Assembly: GCF_024623065.1 (NCBI RefSeq)
Contig: NZ_JANJZR010000017.1
Span: 1 to 64,000, forward strand
Reading direction: 5' to 3'
DNA: 64,000 bases
DNA from: Bacteroides acidifaciens
GTDB lineage: Bacteria > Bacteroidota > Bacteroidia > Bacteroidales > Bacteroidaceae
A program made the translations under genes and the position numbers. The notes beneath the pieces are model-generated. The model saw nothing but the letters and a program-made list of their open reading frames with translations, ran no database searches and had not been told where the DNA came from. Below are positions 50,925 to 63,862 of this stretch, one piece after another. How positions within the stretch are numbered: the stretch's first letter is position 1; each line of letters opens with the position of its first letter.

Positions 50925-51608
50925 TTACTGCAGTCTGAACATCACAGGAACTGTAAATTTAACACGTACCGGTTTACCACGCTGCATACCTGGTTTCCAC
51001 TTCGGCATGGTGTTTATCACACGGAGAGCTTCTTTGTCCAGATACGGGTCAACACTACGTACAACTTTTGCATCTACAATACTACCGTCTTTGTTAACAA
51101 CGAACTGTACGATAACACGTCCTTGAGTTCCGTTTTCCTGTGCGATAGTAGGATATTTGATATTCTTAGCCAGATACTGCATCAAAGCTGCCTGTCCGCC
51201 CTGGAACTCCGGCATGTTTTCTACAACTTCAAAAATGGTTTGTTCTTCCGGCTCTTCTTCAACAACCTGTACCGGCACGTATTTTACCTCTACAGGAGCG
51301 GCATTATCTTCATTGATAATGGTTGTTGTTTCATCAATCTCGGCTTTATCATCGACAATCTCCAACAATTCGGCCACTTTCGGGGCTTCGGGTGGTGGTG
51401 GAGCTGCTTGTTCAGGGGTTTCGGTAATAGGAATAATTTCCTCTTCAAACACGACATCAGCTACAGCCTGGCTTGTATCAATCTTCACGTCACGCTGGGT
51501 CCATTCGAACGCCACGAACATGAAAGCTAGCACTACCACGTAACCAACGAGCAACCATGTAGACTTCTTGCCTTCCAGGTCTGCTTTGGGTGATTTTTTA
51601 ACTTCCAT
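50925..51608 (-). CDS. tonB: TonB-family energy transducer
   Basis: 227 residues: short cytoplasmic start, one helix (STWLLVGYVVVLAFMFVAF), a Pro/Glu/Val-rich periplasmic linker (PEQAAPPPPEAPKVAELL), then the C-terminal TonB domain (GRVIVQFVVNKDGSIVDAKV...MPKWKPGMQRGKPVRVKFTVP). It spans the periplasm to drive outer-membrane receptors. It is monocistronic, with its own -7 box and terminator. The exb genes are 3 kb away on the same strand. Confidence 0.94.
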   Translation of the reverse strand: MEVKKSPKADLEGKKSTWLLVGYVVVLAFMFVAFEWTQRDVKIDTSQAVADVVFEEEIIPITETPEQAAPPPPEAPKVAELLEIVDDKAEIDETTTIINEDNAAPVEVKYVPVQVVEEEPEEQTIFEVVENMPEFQGGQAALMQYLAKNIKYPTIAQENGTQGRVIVQFVVNKDGSIVDAKVVRSVDPYLDKEALRVINTMPKWKPGMQRGKPVRVKFTVPVMFRLQ

Positions 51609-51664
51609 AAAAATAATTAATATAATGATTAATAAAAAAAAGTGTCTTCCTATGTGTCTTTGGG

Positions 51665-51672
51665 CAAATATA
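51665..51672 (-). promoter_or_regulatory. -7 box of tonB
   Basis: Minus-strand TATATTTG, 57 bp upstream of the tonB ATG. Confidence 0.5.
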
Positions 51673-51797
51673 GTACATTTTCAGTTAACCATCCGTCTCT
51701 TCCTGTCTTTTTATCCGGCTTTTTAACTTTTTTAATTCTTTCGTAGTTACTTCACTCTTTTTTATACCGATCGTTCGGTCTGTTTTCAAAATAAACG

Positions 51798-51805
51798 TAT
51801 CTTTG
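51798..51805 (+). promoter_or_regulatory. -7 box of cmk
   Basis: TATCTTTG, 25 bp before the ATG at 51830. The longer reading frame starting at 51803 begins inside this box and is rejected. Confidence 0.6.
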
Positions 51806-51829
51806 GCGGACAAATTAGATGAACTGAAT

Positions 51830-52516
51830 ATGAAAAAGATAGTAATAGCAGTCGACGGTTTTTCCTCTTGCGGAAAAAGCACTATGGCCAAGGATCTTGC
51901 CCGTGAAGTGGGGTACATTTACATTGACAGCGGAGCCATGTATCGCGCGGTCACTTTATATAGTATAGAGAACGGAATTTTCGACGGTGACGTCATCGAC
52001 GTGGGAAAACTGAGAAATGAAATCAAGAACATTCATATTTCTTTCCGTTTGGATCCGGAAACGGGACGCCCGGACACCTACCTCAACGATGTGAATGTGG
52101 AAAGCAAAATCCGCACGATGGAAGTTTCGTCCAAAGTCAGCCCTATCAGCGCGCTCGACTTTGTACGCGAAGCAATGGTAGCCCAACAGCAGGCGATGGG
52201 AAAAGAAAAGGGAATAGTAATGGACGGCAGAGACATCGGGACTACCGTTTTCCCGGATGCAGAATTGAAAATATTCGTAACTGCCACACCGGAAATCCGT
52301 GCACAGCGCCGTTATGACGAACTGAAAGCGAAAGGACAAGAAGCCAGTTTCGACGAAATATTGAAGAACGTGAAGCAACGGGATTACATTGACCAAAACC
52401 GGGAAGTAAGCCCACTGCGCAAAGCCGAAGATGCTATCTTACTGGACAATACGAATTTGACAATCGAGCAGCAGAAAGAATGGTTGTTCGAGAATTTTAA
52501 TAAGGTCAGCAAATAG
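51830..52516 (+). CDS. cmk: Cytidylate kinase
   Basis: 228 residues from [10 protein letters not shown]. It phosphorylates CMP and dCMP. The P-loop is [26 protein letters not shown] and [19 protein letters not shown] are family blocks. ispH lies ~110 bp downstream, with the 20-bp repeat array in between; the two may share a transcript. Confidence 0.96.
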   Translation: MKKIVIAVDGFSSCGKSTMAKDLAREVGYIYIDSGAMYRAVTLYSIENGIFDGDVIDVGKLRNEIKNIHISFRLDPETGRPDTYLNDVNVESKIRTMEVSSKVSPISALDFVREAMVAQQQAMGKEKGIVMDGRDIGTTVFPDAELKIFVTATPEIRAQRRYDELKAKGQEASFDEILKNVKQRDYIDQNREVSPLRKAEDAILLDNTNLTIEQQKEWLFENFNKVSK

Positions 52517-52544
52517 TCTTTCTTCATTGCTTGAGACATATTCT

Positions 52545-52621
52545 TTATAATACGAGTGATACCCTTATAATACAAGTGATATTTTTATAGTATAAGTGAT
52601 ACTATTCAATATATAAGTAGT
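52545..52621. repeat. Four exact-period 20-bp tandem repeats upstream of ispH
   Basis: TTATAATACGAGTGATA at 52545, TTATAATACAAGTGATA at 52565, TTATAGTATAAGTGATA at 52585 and TTCAATATATAAGTAGT at 52605 form an array of period 20. The last unit ends 7 bp before the ispH ATG, so the array covers the leader. Confidence 0.8.
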
Positions 52622-52628
52622 TTTCTAT

Positions 52629-53501
52629 ATGATTAAAGTAGAGATAGATGAGGATTCAGGTTTCTGTTTTGGAGTAGTGACTGCCATTCACAAAGCGGAA
52701 GAAGAGTTGGCAAAAGGAGAAACGCTTTATTGTCTTGGAGATATAGTACACAATAGCCGGGAAGTGGACAGGCTGAAAACGATGGGATTGATTACCATCA
52801 ACCGCGAAGAGTTCAAGCAGTTGCGGAATGTCAAGGTTCTGCTCAGGGCACACGGAGAACCACCGGAAACTTACATGATTGCCCGCGAAAATAATATAGA
52901 GATAATAGATGCTACCTGCCCGGTAGTGCTGCGTTTGCAGAAGCGTATCAAGCAGGAATTCCTGCAAGATGGGAAGCAAGAAAAGCAAATTGTCATATAC
53001 GGCAAAACCGGTCACGCAGAAGTGTTGGGACTGGTGGGACAGACAGACGGAAAAGCGATTGTCATCGAAAAAGCCGAGGAAGCGAAGAAACTGGACTTAA
53101 GCAAGAACATCCGGCTTTTCTCGCAGACAACCAAGTCGCTCGACGAATTTCAGGAAATTGTAGGATATATCAAAAAACATATCTCACAGGACGCGACTTT
53201 CGAGTATTACGACACGATTTGCCGCCAAGTTGCCAACCGCATGCCCAAGCTCAGGGAGTTTGCAGCTACACATGATTTGATATTTTTCGTGAGCGGAAAA
53301 AAAAGCTCGAACGGAAAGATGCTGTTTGAAGAGTGTCTGAAAGTGAATCCTAATTCACATTTGATAGACAACGAAAGGGAAATAGACGTTTCTTTACTCC
53401 AAAACGTACAGTCGATTGGTGTATGTGGAGCTACTTCAACTCCTAAATGGCTGATGGAAAAGATATACAACCACATTCGGGCACTTATAAATAAAGAATA
53501 A
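52629..53501 (+). CDS. ispH: 4-hydroxy-3-methylbut-2-enyl diphosphate reductase
   Basis: 290 residues. The Fe-S enzyme makes IPP and DMAPP in the last MEP-pathway step. Cluster cysteines are Cys13 (GFCFGV), the Cys of DATCPVV near residue 98, and a third in YDTICRQVANR. The ending GVCGATSTPKWLMEKI is conserved. It complements dxr at 7-8 kb. The leader consists of 20-bp tandem repeats. Confidence 0.96.
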   Translation: MIKVEIDEDSGFCFGVVTAIHKAEEELAKGETLYCLGDIVHNSREVDRLKTMGLITINREEFKQLRNVKVLLRAHGEPPETYMIARENNIEIIDATCPVVLRLQKRIKQEFLQDGKQEKQIVIYGKTGHAEVLGLVGQTDGKAIVIEKAEEAKKLDLSKNIRLFSQTTKSLDEFQEIVGYIKKHISQDATFEYYDTICRQVANRMPKLREFAATHDLIFFVSGKKSSNGKMLFEECLKVNPNSHLIDNEREIDVSLLQNVQSIGVCGATSTPKWLMEKIYNHIRALINKE

Positions 53502-53635
53502 CAGCAAAGTTATAGATAAAAATGAAAAGCAACAGATAAGAATAAAAAGAAAGCAAAGAACGGATATTTGAACATTTTTAATGGTTTCGCCATGCGAAAA
53601 AAAACTTCATAAACATTGCTTTCAACTTTTTATTG

Positions 53636-53643
53636 TACATTTG
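53636..53643 (+). promoter_or_regulatory. -7 box of pfkA
   Basis: TACATTTG fits TAnnTTTG and lies 33 bp before the pfkA ATG. Confidence 0.5.
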
Positions 53644-53676
53644 CCACATCAAACTAATTAATGAAAAGATTGTGTT

Positions 53677-54657
53677 ATGGGAACAGTAAAGTGTATCGGC
53701 ATTTTGACTTCCGGCGGTGATGCTCCGGGAATGAACGCAGCTATACGTGCAGTGACACGTGCGGCTATCTATAACGGACTACAAGTTAAAGGTATATATA
53801 GAGGATACAAAGGCTTGGTGACAGGTGAAATCAAAGAATTCAGGAGTCAGAATGTGAGTAATATCATCCAACTGGGTGGAACTATCTTGAAAACAGCCCG
53901 CTGCAAGGAGTTCACCACTCCTGAAGGACGCCAATTGGCTTATGATAATATGAAAAAAGAAGGCATTGATGCCTTGGTTGTCATTGGTGGAGACGGTTCG
54001 CTGACAGGTGCACGCATCTTTGCACAGGAATTTGATATTCCGTGTATCGGTCTGCCGGGAACTATTGATAATGACCTTTACGGTACAGACACTACCATCG
54101 GATATGACACTGCATTAAATACGATATTGGACGCTGTGGATAAAATACGTGACACGGCCACTTCACACGAGCGTTTGTTCTTTGTTGAAGTGATGGGACG
54201 TGACGCCGGTTTCCTTGCACTGAACGGAGCGATCGCTTCGGGAGCGGAAGCTGCTATTATTCCAGAATTCAGTACGGAAGTCGACCAACTGGAAGAGTTT
54301 ATCAAAAACGGATTCCGAAAATCAAAAAACAGTAGTATTGTATTGGTAGCCGAAAGCGAACTGACCGGAGGAGCCATGCATTATGCCGAACGTGTGAAAA
54401 ACGAATACCCGCAATACGATGTACGTGTGACGATCTTAGGTCACTTGCAACGTGGCGGTAGCCCGACTGCCCACGACCGTATCCTGGCAAGCCGCCTCGG
54501 TGCTGCTGCTATCGACGCTATTATGGAAGATCAACGTAACGTAATGATCGGTATCGAACATGATGAAATCGTTTACGTACCGTTCAGCAAGGCTATCAAG
54601 AATGACAAACCGATCAAGAGAGATCTTGTCACTGTATTGAAAGAGCTTTCAATCTAA
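53677..54657 (+). CDS. pfkA: ATP-dependent 6-phosphofructokinase
   Basis: 326 residues. It phosphorylates fructose-6-phosphate in glycolysis. ATP and substrate blocks are [41 protein letters not shown] and [11 protein letters not shown]. The GGDGS form (not GGDDT) indicates ATP rather than pyrophosphate as donor. Single gene with an intrinsic terminator. In B. thetaiotaomicron a pfkA likewise borders the Xus siderophore genes. Confidence 0.97.
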   Translation: MGTVKCIGILTSGGDAPGMNAAIRAVTRAAIYNGLQVKGIYRGYKGLVTGEIKEFRSQNVSNIIQLGGTILKTARCKEFTTPEGRQLAYDNMKKEGIDALVVIGGDGSLTGARIFAQEFDIPCIGLPGTIDNDLYGTDTTIGYDTALNTILDAVDKIRDTATSHERLFFVEVMGRDAGFLALNGAIASGAEAAIIPEFSTEVDQLEEFIKNGFRKSKNSSIVLVAESELTGGAMHYAERVKNEYPQYDVRVTILGHLQRGGSPTAHDRILASRLGAAAIDAIMEDQRNVMIGIEHDEIVYVPFSKAIKNDKPIKRDLVTVLKELSI

Positions 54658-54702
54658 TCTTTTTGTTTTTAGGAGTTCAGCTTATATCAGTATTATAAGA
54701 TA

Positions 54703-54752
54703 AAGAGCGGTGGGTGAACGGGAGGTTTTCTAATCATTCACCGCTCTTCTTT
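54703..54752 (+). terminator. Intrinsic terminator of pfkA
   Basis: AAGAGCGGTGGGTGA pairs with TCATTCACCGCTCTT (two G-T wobbles, 15 bp), followed by CTTTTTT. Confidence 0.85.
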
Positions 54753-54767
54753 TTTCATTTTCACCAC

Positions 54768-54795
54768 AGAGGACACGGAGGACACAAAGGTGAAC
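54768..54795. repeat. Degenerate ACCACAGAGGACAC phrase
   Basis: CACCACAGAGGACACGGAGGACACAAAGG contains three GAGGACAC/AGGACACA words. Such phrases are scattered in intergenic DNA of Bacteroides. They do not encode anything here. Confidence 0.45.
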
Positions 54796-54888
54796 TTTGT
54801 TCATGACTATACTGGAATGAATGAAATTTTGTTTTCAATTACTGATTTGCATAAGTATAACATGAACTTTTGATTCATAAGTTCCACC

Positions 54889-55398
54889 CGTTTCACCTTA
54901 TAGCTGAAACATCGATGAATAAGGAGATAGCGGGTGAAAGCGTAGGAAAAAAACAGGTGAAGTCTTCCATTATCGCTTTCACCTTTTGAATTTATTTATA
55001 CCGATTACTGGACATATATAGCCATCGTGATAGACATATATAGCCACCATGCTGAATATATAGATGCAATACGGTGAGTATATAGATGCAATACGGTGAG
55101 TATATAGATGTACCAATTCAAGTATTAATAGATGAGAGCCAAGGTGTTAATACCTGACGGCTAGGCTATTAACATCTGACAGTTCATCTATTAATACCTG
55201 ACAATGGATTTGCTATAAGCATATTTTCATTAGCTATAAGGATATCCGGATTAGCTATAATGATATTGATTTTAGCTCAAAGGATATTTTGAAAAGCCAA
55301 GGTGAAACCGATAATGTTCTGTTTCACCTGATTTCACCCCTCGCTTTCACCCGCTATAGCCTTATTCATCGGCATTTCAAGAATCAGGTGAAAGCGAT
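54889..55398. repeat. Gene-free element: ~100-bp inverted arms around three 21-22 bp repeat families
   Basis: The left arm (54889-54986) and the reverse complement of the right arm (55299-55398) align throughout, with a 30-bp core of 28 matches: CGATGAATAAGG at 54913 against CGATGAATAAGGCTATAGCG on the other strand. TTTCACCT/AGGTGAAA words recur at least eight times. Between the arms are five TATATAG phrases (55015, 55037, 55057, 55079, 55101), four TTAATA/TTAACA phrases (55125, 55147, 55169, 55191) and four GCTATAA-like phrases (55212, 55233, 55254, 55275). No open frame of note. The layout could be a non-autonomous mobile element, a structural locus or a silent repeat field. Confidence 0.75.
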
Positions 55399-55504
55399 GA
55401 ATGGCAATAATCTTATAGTGGCATTGATGATACTTTATTTATAAAGAAAGAGGCAAGTTACGCAGTATTCCGCTATCGAATGAGTCAGAACTGCACAATT
55501 TAGC

Positions 55505-56632
55505 TCATTTTTGTACCGTTTTGAGTTTTTTTATCCATAAATAATATCCAGTCAACGGCAATGCAGCCCCAATCAAAGCAGCAATAAAGGCAAGTATGCG
55601 GGTAAACATTCCTCCCCAGTTACCGACATGTATAGAATAAATCCAACCGCGAATCTTTCCTGACTTGTCTTGATGTTGATAAAGACTTGTTTCTGTAAAT
55701 TCACCATTATCCGTATTGAAAGAATAACGGTCAGATGCCCGCTGGTTCCCAAAACGGTTGAAAGACACGCTTGCCGTACCGGAAGAAATACTGATTTGCT
55801 TATATTCCGGATTCTGACGGCTTAGTTTATCATAAACCTCCTGCCAATAAGCGAATGGTTTCTTTTTCTGATGAGATGCCGGTTTGGTACCACCTTTTTG
55901 AACATCACTTTTCTGTTCATGTCCTTGGGCGACACGTTGCTGTACTTCTACCCCGAAGATCTTATAGAAAGCCATCCGATACCACGGAAAAGACCAGGTC
56001 AATCCCGTCAGTGCCATAGCCAACAGAAAGATCAGAGCATACATTCCACCTGCCACATGCAAGTCATACCAAAACCTTCGCCATCCTTTAGTTGCTGTTA
56101 TCTTCAAGCTATTCTTCAATGCTTTACGTGTACGCGGCCACCAAATGACAATTCCCGAAATCAGAACGAATACAAGTAAAAGCGTACTGACACCTACAAT
56201 CATCTTGCCCCAAAAGATCCCTTCATTTCCCGGATTCATACTATCCAGCAGCCAGCGATGCATTCGGAACATAAACATAAAGAAGCCGCTACGCTCGCTT
56301 TTTCCTTTTACTTCACCCGTATACTGGTCTACATACAAAGATGCACGGCGTGGTTTGGAAAGACTAACCTGATACGCACGTCCGGGATCAGAAGATATGC
56401 TGACACCGGTCACTGATACACTGTCAGGCAATGTCATTGCTACTTTTTCAAGCAGTTTATCCATAGGTAGAGAAGATTCCTTTACCGTTTCCACGTAGTA
56501 AAGGTCGGGTCGAGACCACTCATTCACCTCGTTTTCGAACACCAGCATGGCACCGGAGAAACAGATTAGAGTTATTACCAGCCCGAAAGGGACGGAAAGC
56601 CACAAATGTATTTTTCTGAATATTTTTTTCAT
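55505..56632 (-). CDS. xusC: PepSY-associated inner-membrane protein, XusC-like
   Basis: 375 residues from MKKIFRKIHLW; an upstream in-frame Met is less likely. It has four main helices (e.g. VPFGLVITLICFSGAMLVF and the final FIAALIGAALPLTGYYLWI) and PepSY-type periplasmic domains. Conserved His/Trp around KIHLWLS and FMFRMHRWLLD suggest heme or electron transfer. It is last in a receptor - DUF4374 - PepSY operon equivalent to B. thetaiotaomicron xusABC. There it is proposed to reduce or import ferric siderophore iron. Confidence 0.85.
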   Translation of the reverse strand: MKKIFRKIHLWLSVPFGLVITLICFSGAMLVFENEVNEWSRPDLYYVETVKESSLPMDKLLEKVAMTLPDSVSVTGVSISSDPGRAYQVSLSKPRRASLYVDQYTGEVKGKSERSGFFMFMFRMHRWLLDSMNPGNEGIFWGKMIVGVSTLLLVFVLISGIVIWWPRTRKALKNSLKITATKGWRRFWYDLHVAGGMYALIFLLAMALTGLTWSFPWYRMAFYKIFGVEVQQRVAQGHEQKSDVQKGGTKPASHQKKKPFAYWQEVYDKLSRQNPEYKQISISSGTASVSFNRFGNQRASDRYSFNTDNGEFTETSLYQHQDKSGKIRGWIYSIHVGNWGGMFTRILAFIAALIGAALPLTGYYLWIKKLKTVQK

Positions 56633-56724
56633 GTTTTCAATCCTATTTCTTGAAAAAGCCTGCAAAGCTTTCTGCTCGGCAGACTTTTATCTACAACAAA
56701 AGATTCTCTACTTAACCGGCTGTA

Positions 56725-60569
<3,845 letters not shown>

Positions 60570-60620
60570 CTCCTTTTTACCTTTTTACTTTATAACCTTT
60601 TCATTGTTCTAAAAGCGATG

Positions 60621-60628
60621 CAAAGGTA
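60621..60628 (-). promoter_or_regulatory. -7 box of the Xus-like operon
   Basis: Minus-strand TACCTTTG, with a TTTG (60649-60646) 17 bp upstream. A Fur site is expected here but no clear palindrome is seen. Confidence 0.45.
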
Positions 60629-60761
60629 AGCAGAAAAAGAAGTGCCAAACAATCCCTATCTATTGGTAAAAATAAGACAACAAAAATGAGATATATAGAT
60701 ATGTACAATACCTATATATAAGTAAATACTGGATAATTTAAATAAAAAAAGAAAAGAAACC

Positions 60762-61613
60762 CTACTTCAGCCAACTCGCTAACGCACGTTCCGTTACCTC
60801 CCACAACTGCTCTTTCTGCACATGATTCGTGTATTTATCAGACAAATTTTTCCGGTGGTTATTGACATACAGTTGTCCTGTCACACCAGCTTCCTTCTCG
60901 TCCAACAGTAAACCGATTGCCGTAGAAGCCCCTTTCTTCGGTTTACGGATAAAAGGACGGAAAAAAATATCGGTCAACGGATCGAACCACTTGTGCATAG
61001 TGATGATATCAGTAGAAACAATTCCCGGGTCGGCAGCATTGACGGTAATCCCCTTCTCCCGAAGTTGTTCGGAAAGTTCGAAAGTGAACAACAATAAAGC
61101 CAGCTTCGTGTTGCTGTAAACAGATATTCTCCAAAACGTTCCCGTTTTCCCCCTATGAAAGAAATCCGGGAAGTCGAGCTTGCCGATTGCGTATGTACAG
61201 GAAACCATATTTACGATACGCGCTCCACGCACCATCAGTGGAATTAATTTCCGGGTAAGCAGATAAGGTCCTATATAGTTCACACTTACTGTTCGTTCGA
61301 ATCCTTCGGAAGTAGTATGAAAGCCTGTCTCCATTGTTCCGGCATTATTCATCAACAAAGCGATAGGAAGGTTCCTCTCTGAGATCCGGCTGACAAAAGA
61401 AATCACGGATTGCATGGAAGATAAGTCAAGAGCCATAACCTCCAAATCCGGGTTTCCGGTTTCCTTGCTCAAACGTTCACGAACAACCTCCGCTTTCTTC
61501 GGATGATAACAAGCCATAATGATTCGATAACCGGCTTTGGCTACGGCACGTGTTATTTCTGTTCCCATCCCTCCGTCCGCACCGGTGATGATTGCCCATT
61601 TCATTTCACTCAT
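60762..61613 (-). CDS. Short-chain dehydrogenase/reductase (candidate hydroxysteroid dehydrogenase)
   Basis: 283 residues. The Rossmann start is AIITGADGGMGTEITRAV; MNNAGTME is the NNAG motif; and the catalytic pair is in SVYSNTKLAL (YxxxK). It reduces a ketone or oxidises an alcohol with NAD(P)H. It overlaps the flavin reductase gene by 4 bp. In Bacteroidota bile-acid clusters the equivalent gene is a 3-beta-hydroxysteroid dehydrogenase. Retinol-dehydrogenase-like SDRs look similar, so the substrate is inferred. Confidence 0.88.
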   Translation of the reverse strand: MSEMKWAIITGADGGMGTEITRAVAKAGYRIIMACYHPKKAEVVRERLSKETGNPDLEVMALDLSSMQSVISFVSRISERNLPIALLMNNAGTMETGFHTTSEGFERTVSVNYIGPYLLTRKLIPLMVRGARIVNMVSCTYAIGKLDFPDFFHRGKTGTFWRISVYSNTKLALLLFTFELSEQLREKGITVNAADPGIVSTDIITMHKWFDPLTDIFFRPFIRKPKKGASTAIGLLLDEKEAGVTGQLYVNNHRKNLSDKYTNHVQKEQLWEVTERALASWLK

Positions 61614-62833
61614 TTTTTCTCCAGTTTATCAATCTCCTTTTGTAAAGAGGAAGGTAATTGTTCTTTCAAATGTTGATGACAAGCCATTTCTATCGTATAC
61701 ATACGTCCTATACAATAATTACTGTGTCCACAGTTGCAGCGTGCTTGTTCTTCCTGCTTCATCCGGTTCACGAATCCCGGTTCGTTGAGCAAAGCTCTCG
61801 CCATCTGCACAGCATCAAAACCGGAATTGAGCACTTCATCTATTTTCTGACGGGAAACAAGACCACCGACATAAATCAACGGCGCATCCGGAAGAGCCGC
61901 ACGGAATTTCAGCGCATCTTCAAGGAAATAAGCCTCTTTAAAAGGCACAGAGGGTATCATCCATTTGCCAAACATACGGACTCCGCATTTCAGCCACCAA
62001 CAATTCATATAGTAAGACATCGAACGAATCGGCATGGCACCCCTCATTACATACATGGGTGCTTTGCTGACAAAACCACCGCTCAACACCAATCCATGAA
62101 CGCCAAGTTCCAACAGACGTTTGGCCACTTGTATGGATTCGTCAATCTCCATTCCTCCTTTGAAGCCGTCGCGCATATTCATTTTGACGAAAACAGCCAT
62201 ATCATTGCCCGCCGCTTTCATCACTTCTTCCATCACCATATCCATAAAACGCATCCGGTTTTCGAGCGAACCGCCACATTCATCTTTCCGGCGATTGGTG
62301 TAGGGAGACAGGAATTGACTAATCAAATAGCCGTGCCCCGCATGTACTTCAACGGCGTCAAACCCGGCTTCCCTCGCCAGATTGACTGCATTTCCATACG
62401 CTTTCGCCATCTCCGGCAACTCCTCTTTTTCCATTCCACGCACAAACGTAGGAGAATAGAGGTTGAAGCCTGAAGATGCGGATATAGGAGTGACACCACA
62501 TATATTTTTATGGGACATATTTCCACAATGCCCGATTTGTATACCTACTGCGGCACCTTCATCGTGCACGGCTTTTGTCAGTTCGTGTAAACGGGGAATA
62601 ATGGACGGACGCAACCACAACTGACGGTCGAAAGAGAGTCCGCTTTGTGTCACGGCAGCATAAGCCACTGTTGTCATACCCACTCCGCCGGCAGCTACCG
62701 AGCGGTGGTAGTCCAATAACATTTGTGAAGGATTATTCCCCGGACACATGCTCTCGAAAGCTGCCGAACGAATCGTTCGGTTCCGCAGCGTCAAAGGTCC
62801 GAAAGTGACCGGAGTAAAAAGCTTGTTTCTCAT
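61610..62833 (-). CDS. Old-yellow-enzyme flavin reductase (candidate steroid 5-beta/ene reductase)
   Basis: 407 residues, a single FMN TIM barrel. Typical blocks are GPLTLRNRTIRSAAFES (start), QIGHCGNMSH, EVHAGHGYLISQFLSPYTN (His/Tyr catalytic area) and MARALLNEPGFVN. A C-terminal Cys set (CNCGHSNYC...C) resembles the Fe-S site of longer dienoyl-CoA reductases, but the FAD/NAD domains are absent. Related enzymes saturate the delta-4 bond of 3-oxo-steroids. Operon position between an SDR and a 5-alpha-reductase supports a steroid or bile-acid role. Confidence 0.88.
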   Translation of the reverse strand: MRNKLFTPVTFGPLTLRNRTIRSAAFESMCPGNNPSQMLLDYHRSVAAGGVGMTTVAYAAVTQSGLSFDRQLWLRPSIIPRLHELTKAVHDEGAAVGIQIGHCGNMSHKNICGVTPISASSGFNLYSPTFVRGMEKEELPEMAKAYGNAVNLAREAGFDAVEVHAGHGYLISQFLSPYTNRRKDECGGSLENRMRFMDMVMEEVMKAAGNDMAVFVKMNMRDGFKGGMEIDESIQVAKRLLELGVHGLVLSGGFVSKAPMYVMRGAMPIRSMSYYMNCWWLKCGVRMFGKWMIPSVPFKEAYFLEDALKFRAALPDAPLIYVGGLVSRQKIDEVLNSGFDAVQMARALLNEPGFVNRMKQEEQARCNCGHSNYCIGRMYTIEMACHQHLKEQLPSSLQKEIDKLEKK

Positions 62834-62911
62834 AGTAGTCGAAATTTATTCAAATCTCATTTAATTTGTGATAATATTCATTCTTTATGATTCATCCTTT
62901 ATGGTCTATTC

Positions 62912-63673
62912 TCAATAAAGGAAAGGGAATACCCGTTTCCTCTCTCCCACCGCATCACCGAATTCTTCACGGTAACGGCACCAAATAGCGTTAGCACGGG
63001 GAACAAGGTTAGCAATCGTCCACCAAAGGAAGACCATACCGGAAAGTGAACAAGTGAGTATCGCCCAACCTGCCCATTCTACTATCTCACCGAAATAGTT
63101 GGCGGACGTGACATAACGGTACATACCTTTCTGCGGCAGATAATGCCGTGTATCTCCCGGTTTGCGCAAGTGGCGGATGACATAGTCCGAATGCCAGTTG
63201 ATCAGCATACCTGTGAAAAACAACAGAGTACCTATGATAAACCACGGAGACGTAAACCATTCGCTCTGATACATCGTTCCGGGAGCCAAATAAAATATCC
63301 ATTCGCCTTGCATATAACCATTCAGCAGGTTAAAAAGAATTCCCATCGACATGATTGCCAGCGGCATCTTACTTTTCCCTTTCAATAGCAAAGGGAAGAT
63401 GAAAGCACGCTGAAAATAATGAATTTGAAAGAAGAGAAAGAAGGCCAATATCGCCGGTTCAAAACGGCGGTCGGAATGCATCCACATGAAGCACATCACC
63501 AGAAAGACGGGAGCTTCCATCAATACCCAAGCTAATTTGTTAGATATGGCCGCTCCCCACGATGCCGTGCGAAAGATGCCGTATCCGGCTTTCACAAAGT
63601 AAAGGGCAACGAAGACAAATAAAGCAATCAGACTCATTATACCCAAAAACAGATTAAAAGCAGTCGTAGTCAT
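62912..63673 (-). CDS. Steroid 5-alpha-reductase family membrane protein
   Basis: 253 residues from MTTTAFNLFLG; the frame extends upstream but the hydrophobic N-terminus starts here. It has about six helices. The C-terminal 3-oxo-5-alpha-steroid 4-dehydrogenase signature is visible: HSDYVIRHLRKPGD, then YRYVTSANYFGEIVEWAGWA and a NADPH-binding W..R end (WCRYREEFGDAVGERKRVFP). It would reduce a delta-4 steroid or an enoyl lipid in the membrane. It lies 78 bp upstream of the flavin reductase, same strand. Confidence 0.88.
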   Translation of the reverse strand: MTTTAFNLFLGIMSLIALFVFVALYFVKAGYGIFRTASWGAAISNKLAWVLMEAPVFLVMCFMWMHSDRRFEPAILAFFLFFQIHYFQRAFIFPLLLKGKSKMPLAIMSMGILFNLLNGYMQGEWIFYLAPGTMYQSEWFTSPWFIIGTLLFFTGMLINWHSDYVIRHLRKPGDTRHYLPQKGMYRYVTSANYFGEIVEWAGWAILTCSLSGMVFLWWTIANLVPRANAIWCRYREEFGDAVGERKRVFPFLY

Positions 63674-63862
63674 ATAGAAATTCTTTTGCAACATGCAAAA
63701 GTAAAAAAAATGGGGAAATTTGTAGCACAAAACTTCCTAAATTAAAAACTCCATGATACATAAACAGTTTTCATCACAAAGTTTTAGTTAATCAAACAAC
63801 ACCTATCCCTCTTTCCGCTAAAATAACCCTCCCCAGACCGTTTCGCCTATTTTCACAGATAG

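Noticed and set aside
51803-51829. Longer N-terminus for cytidylate kinase
   Set aside because: It begins inside the -7 box [16 protein letters not shown] at 51830 is the family start.
55011-55290. CRISPR array
   Set aside because: Steps of 20-22 bp leave no room for spacers, the phrases are degenerate and there are no cas genes.
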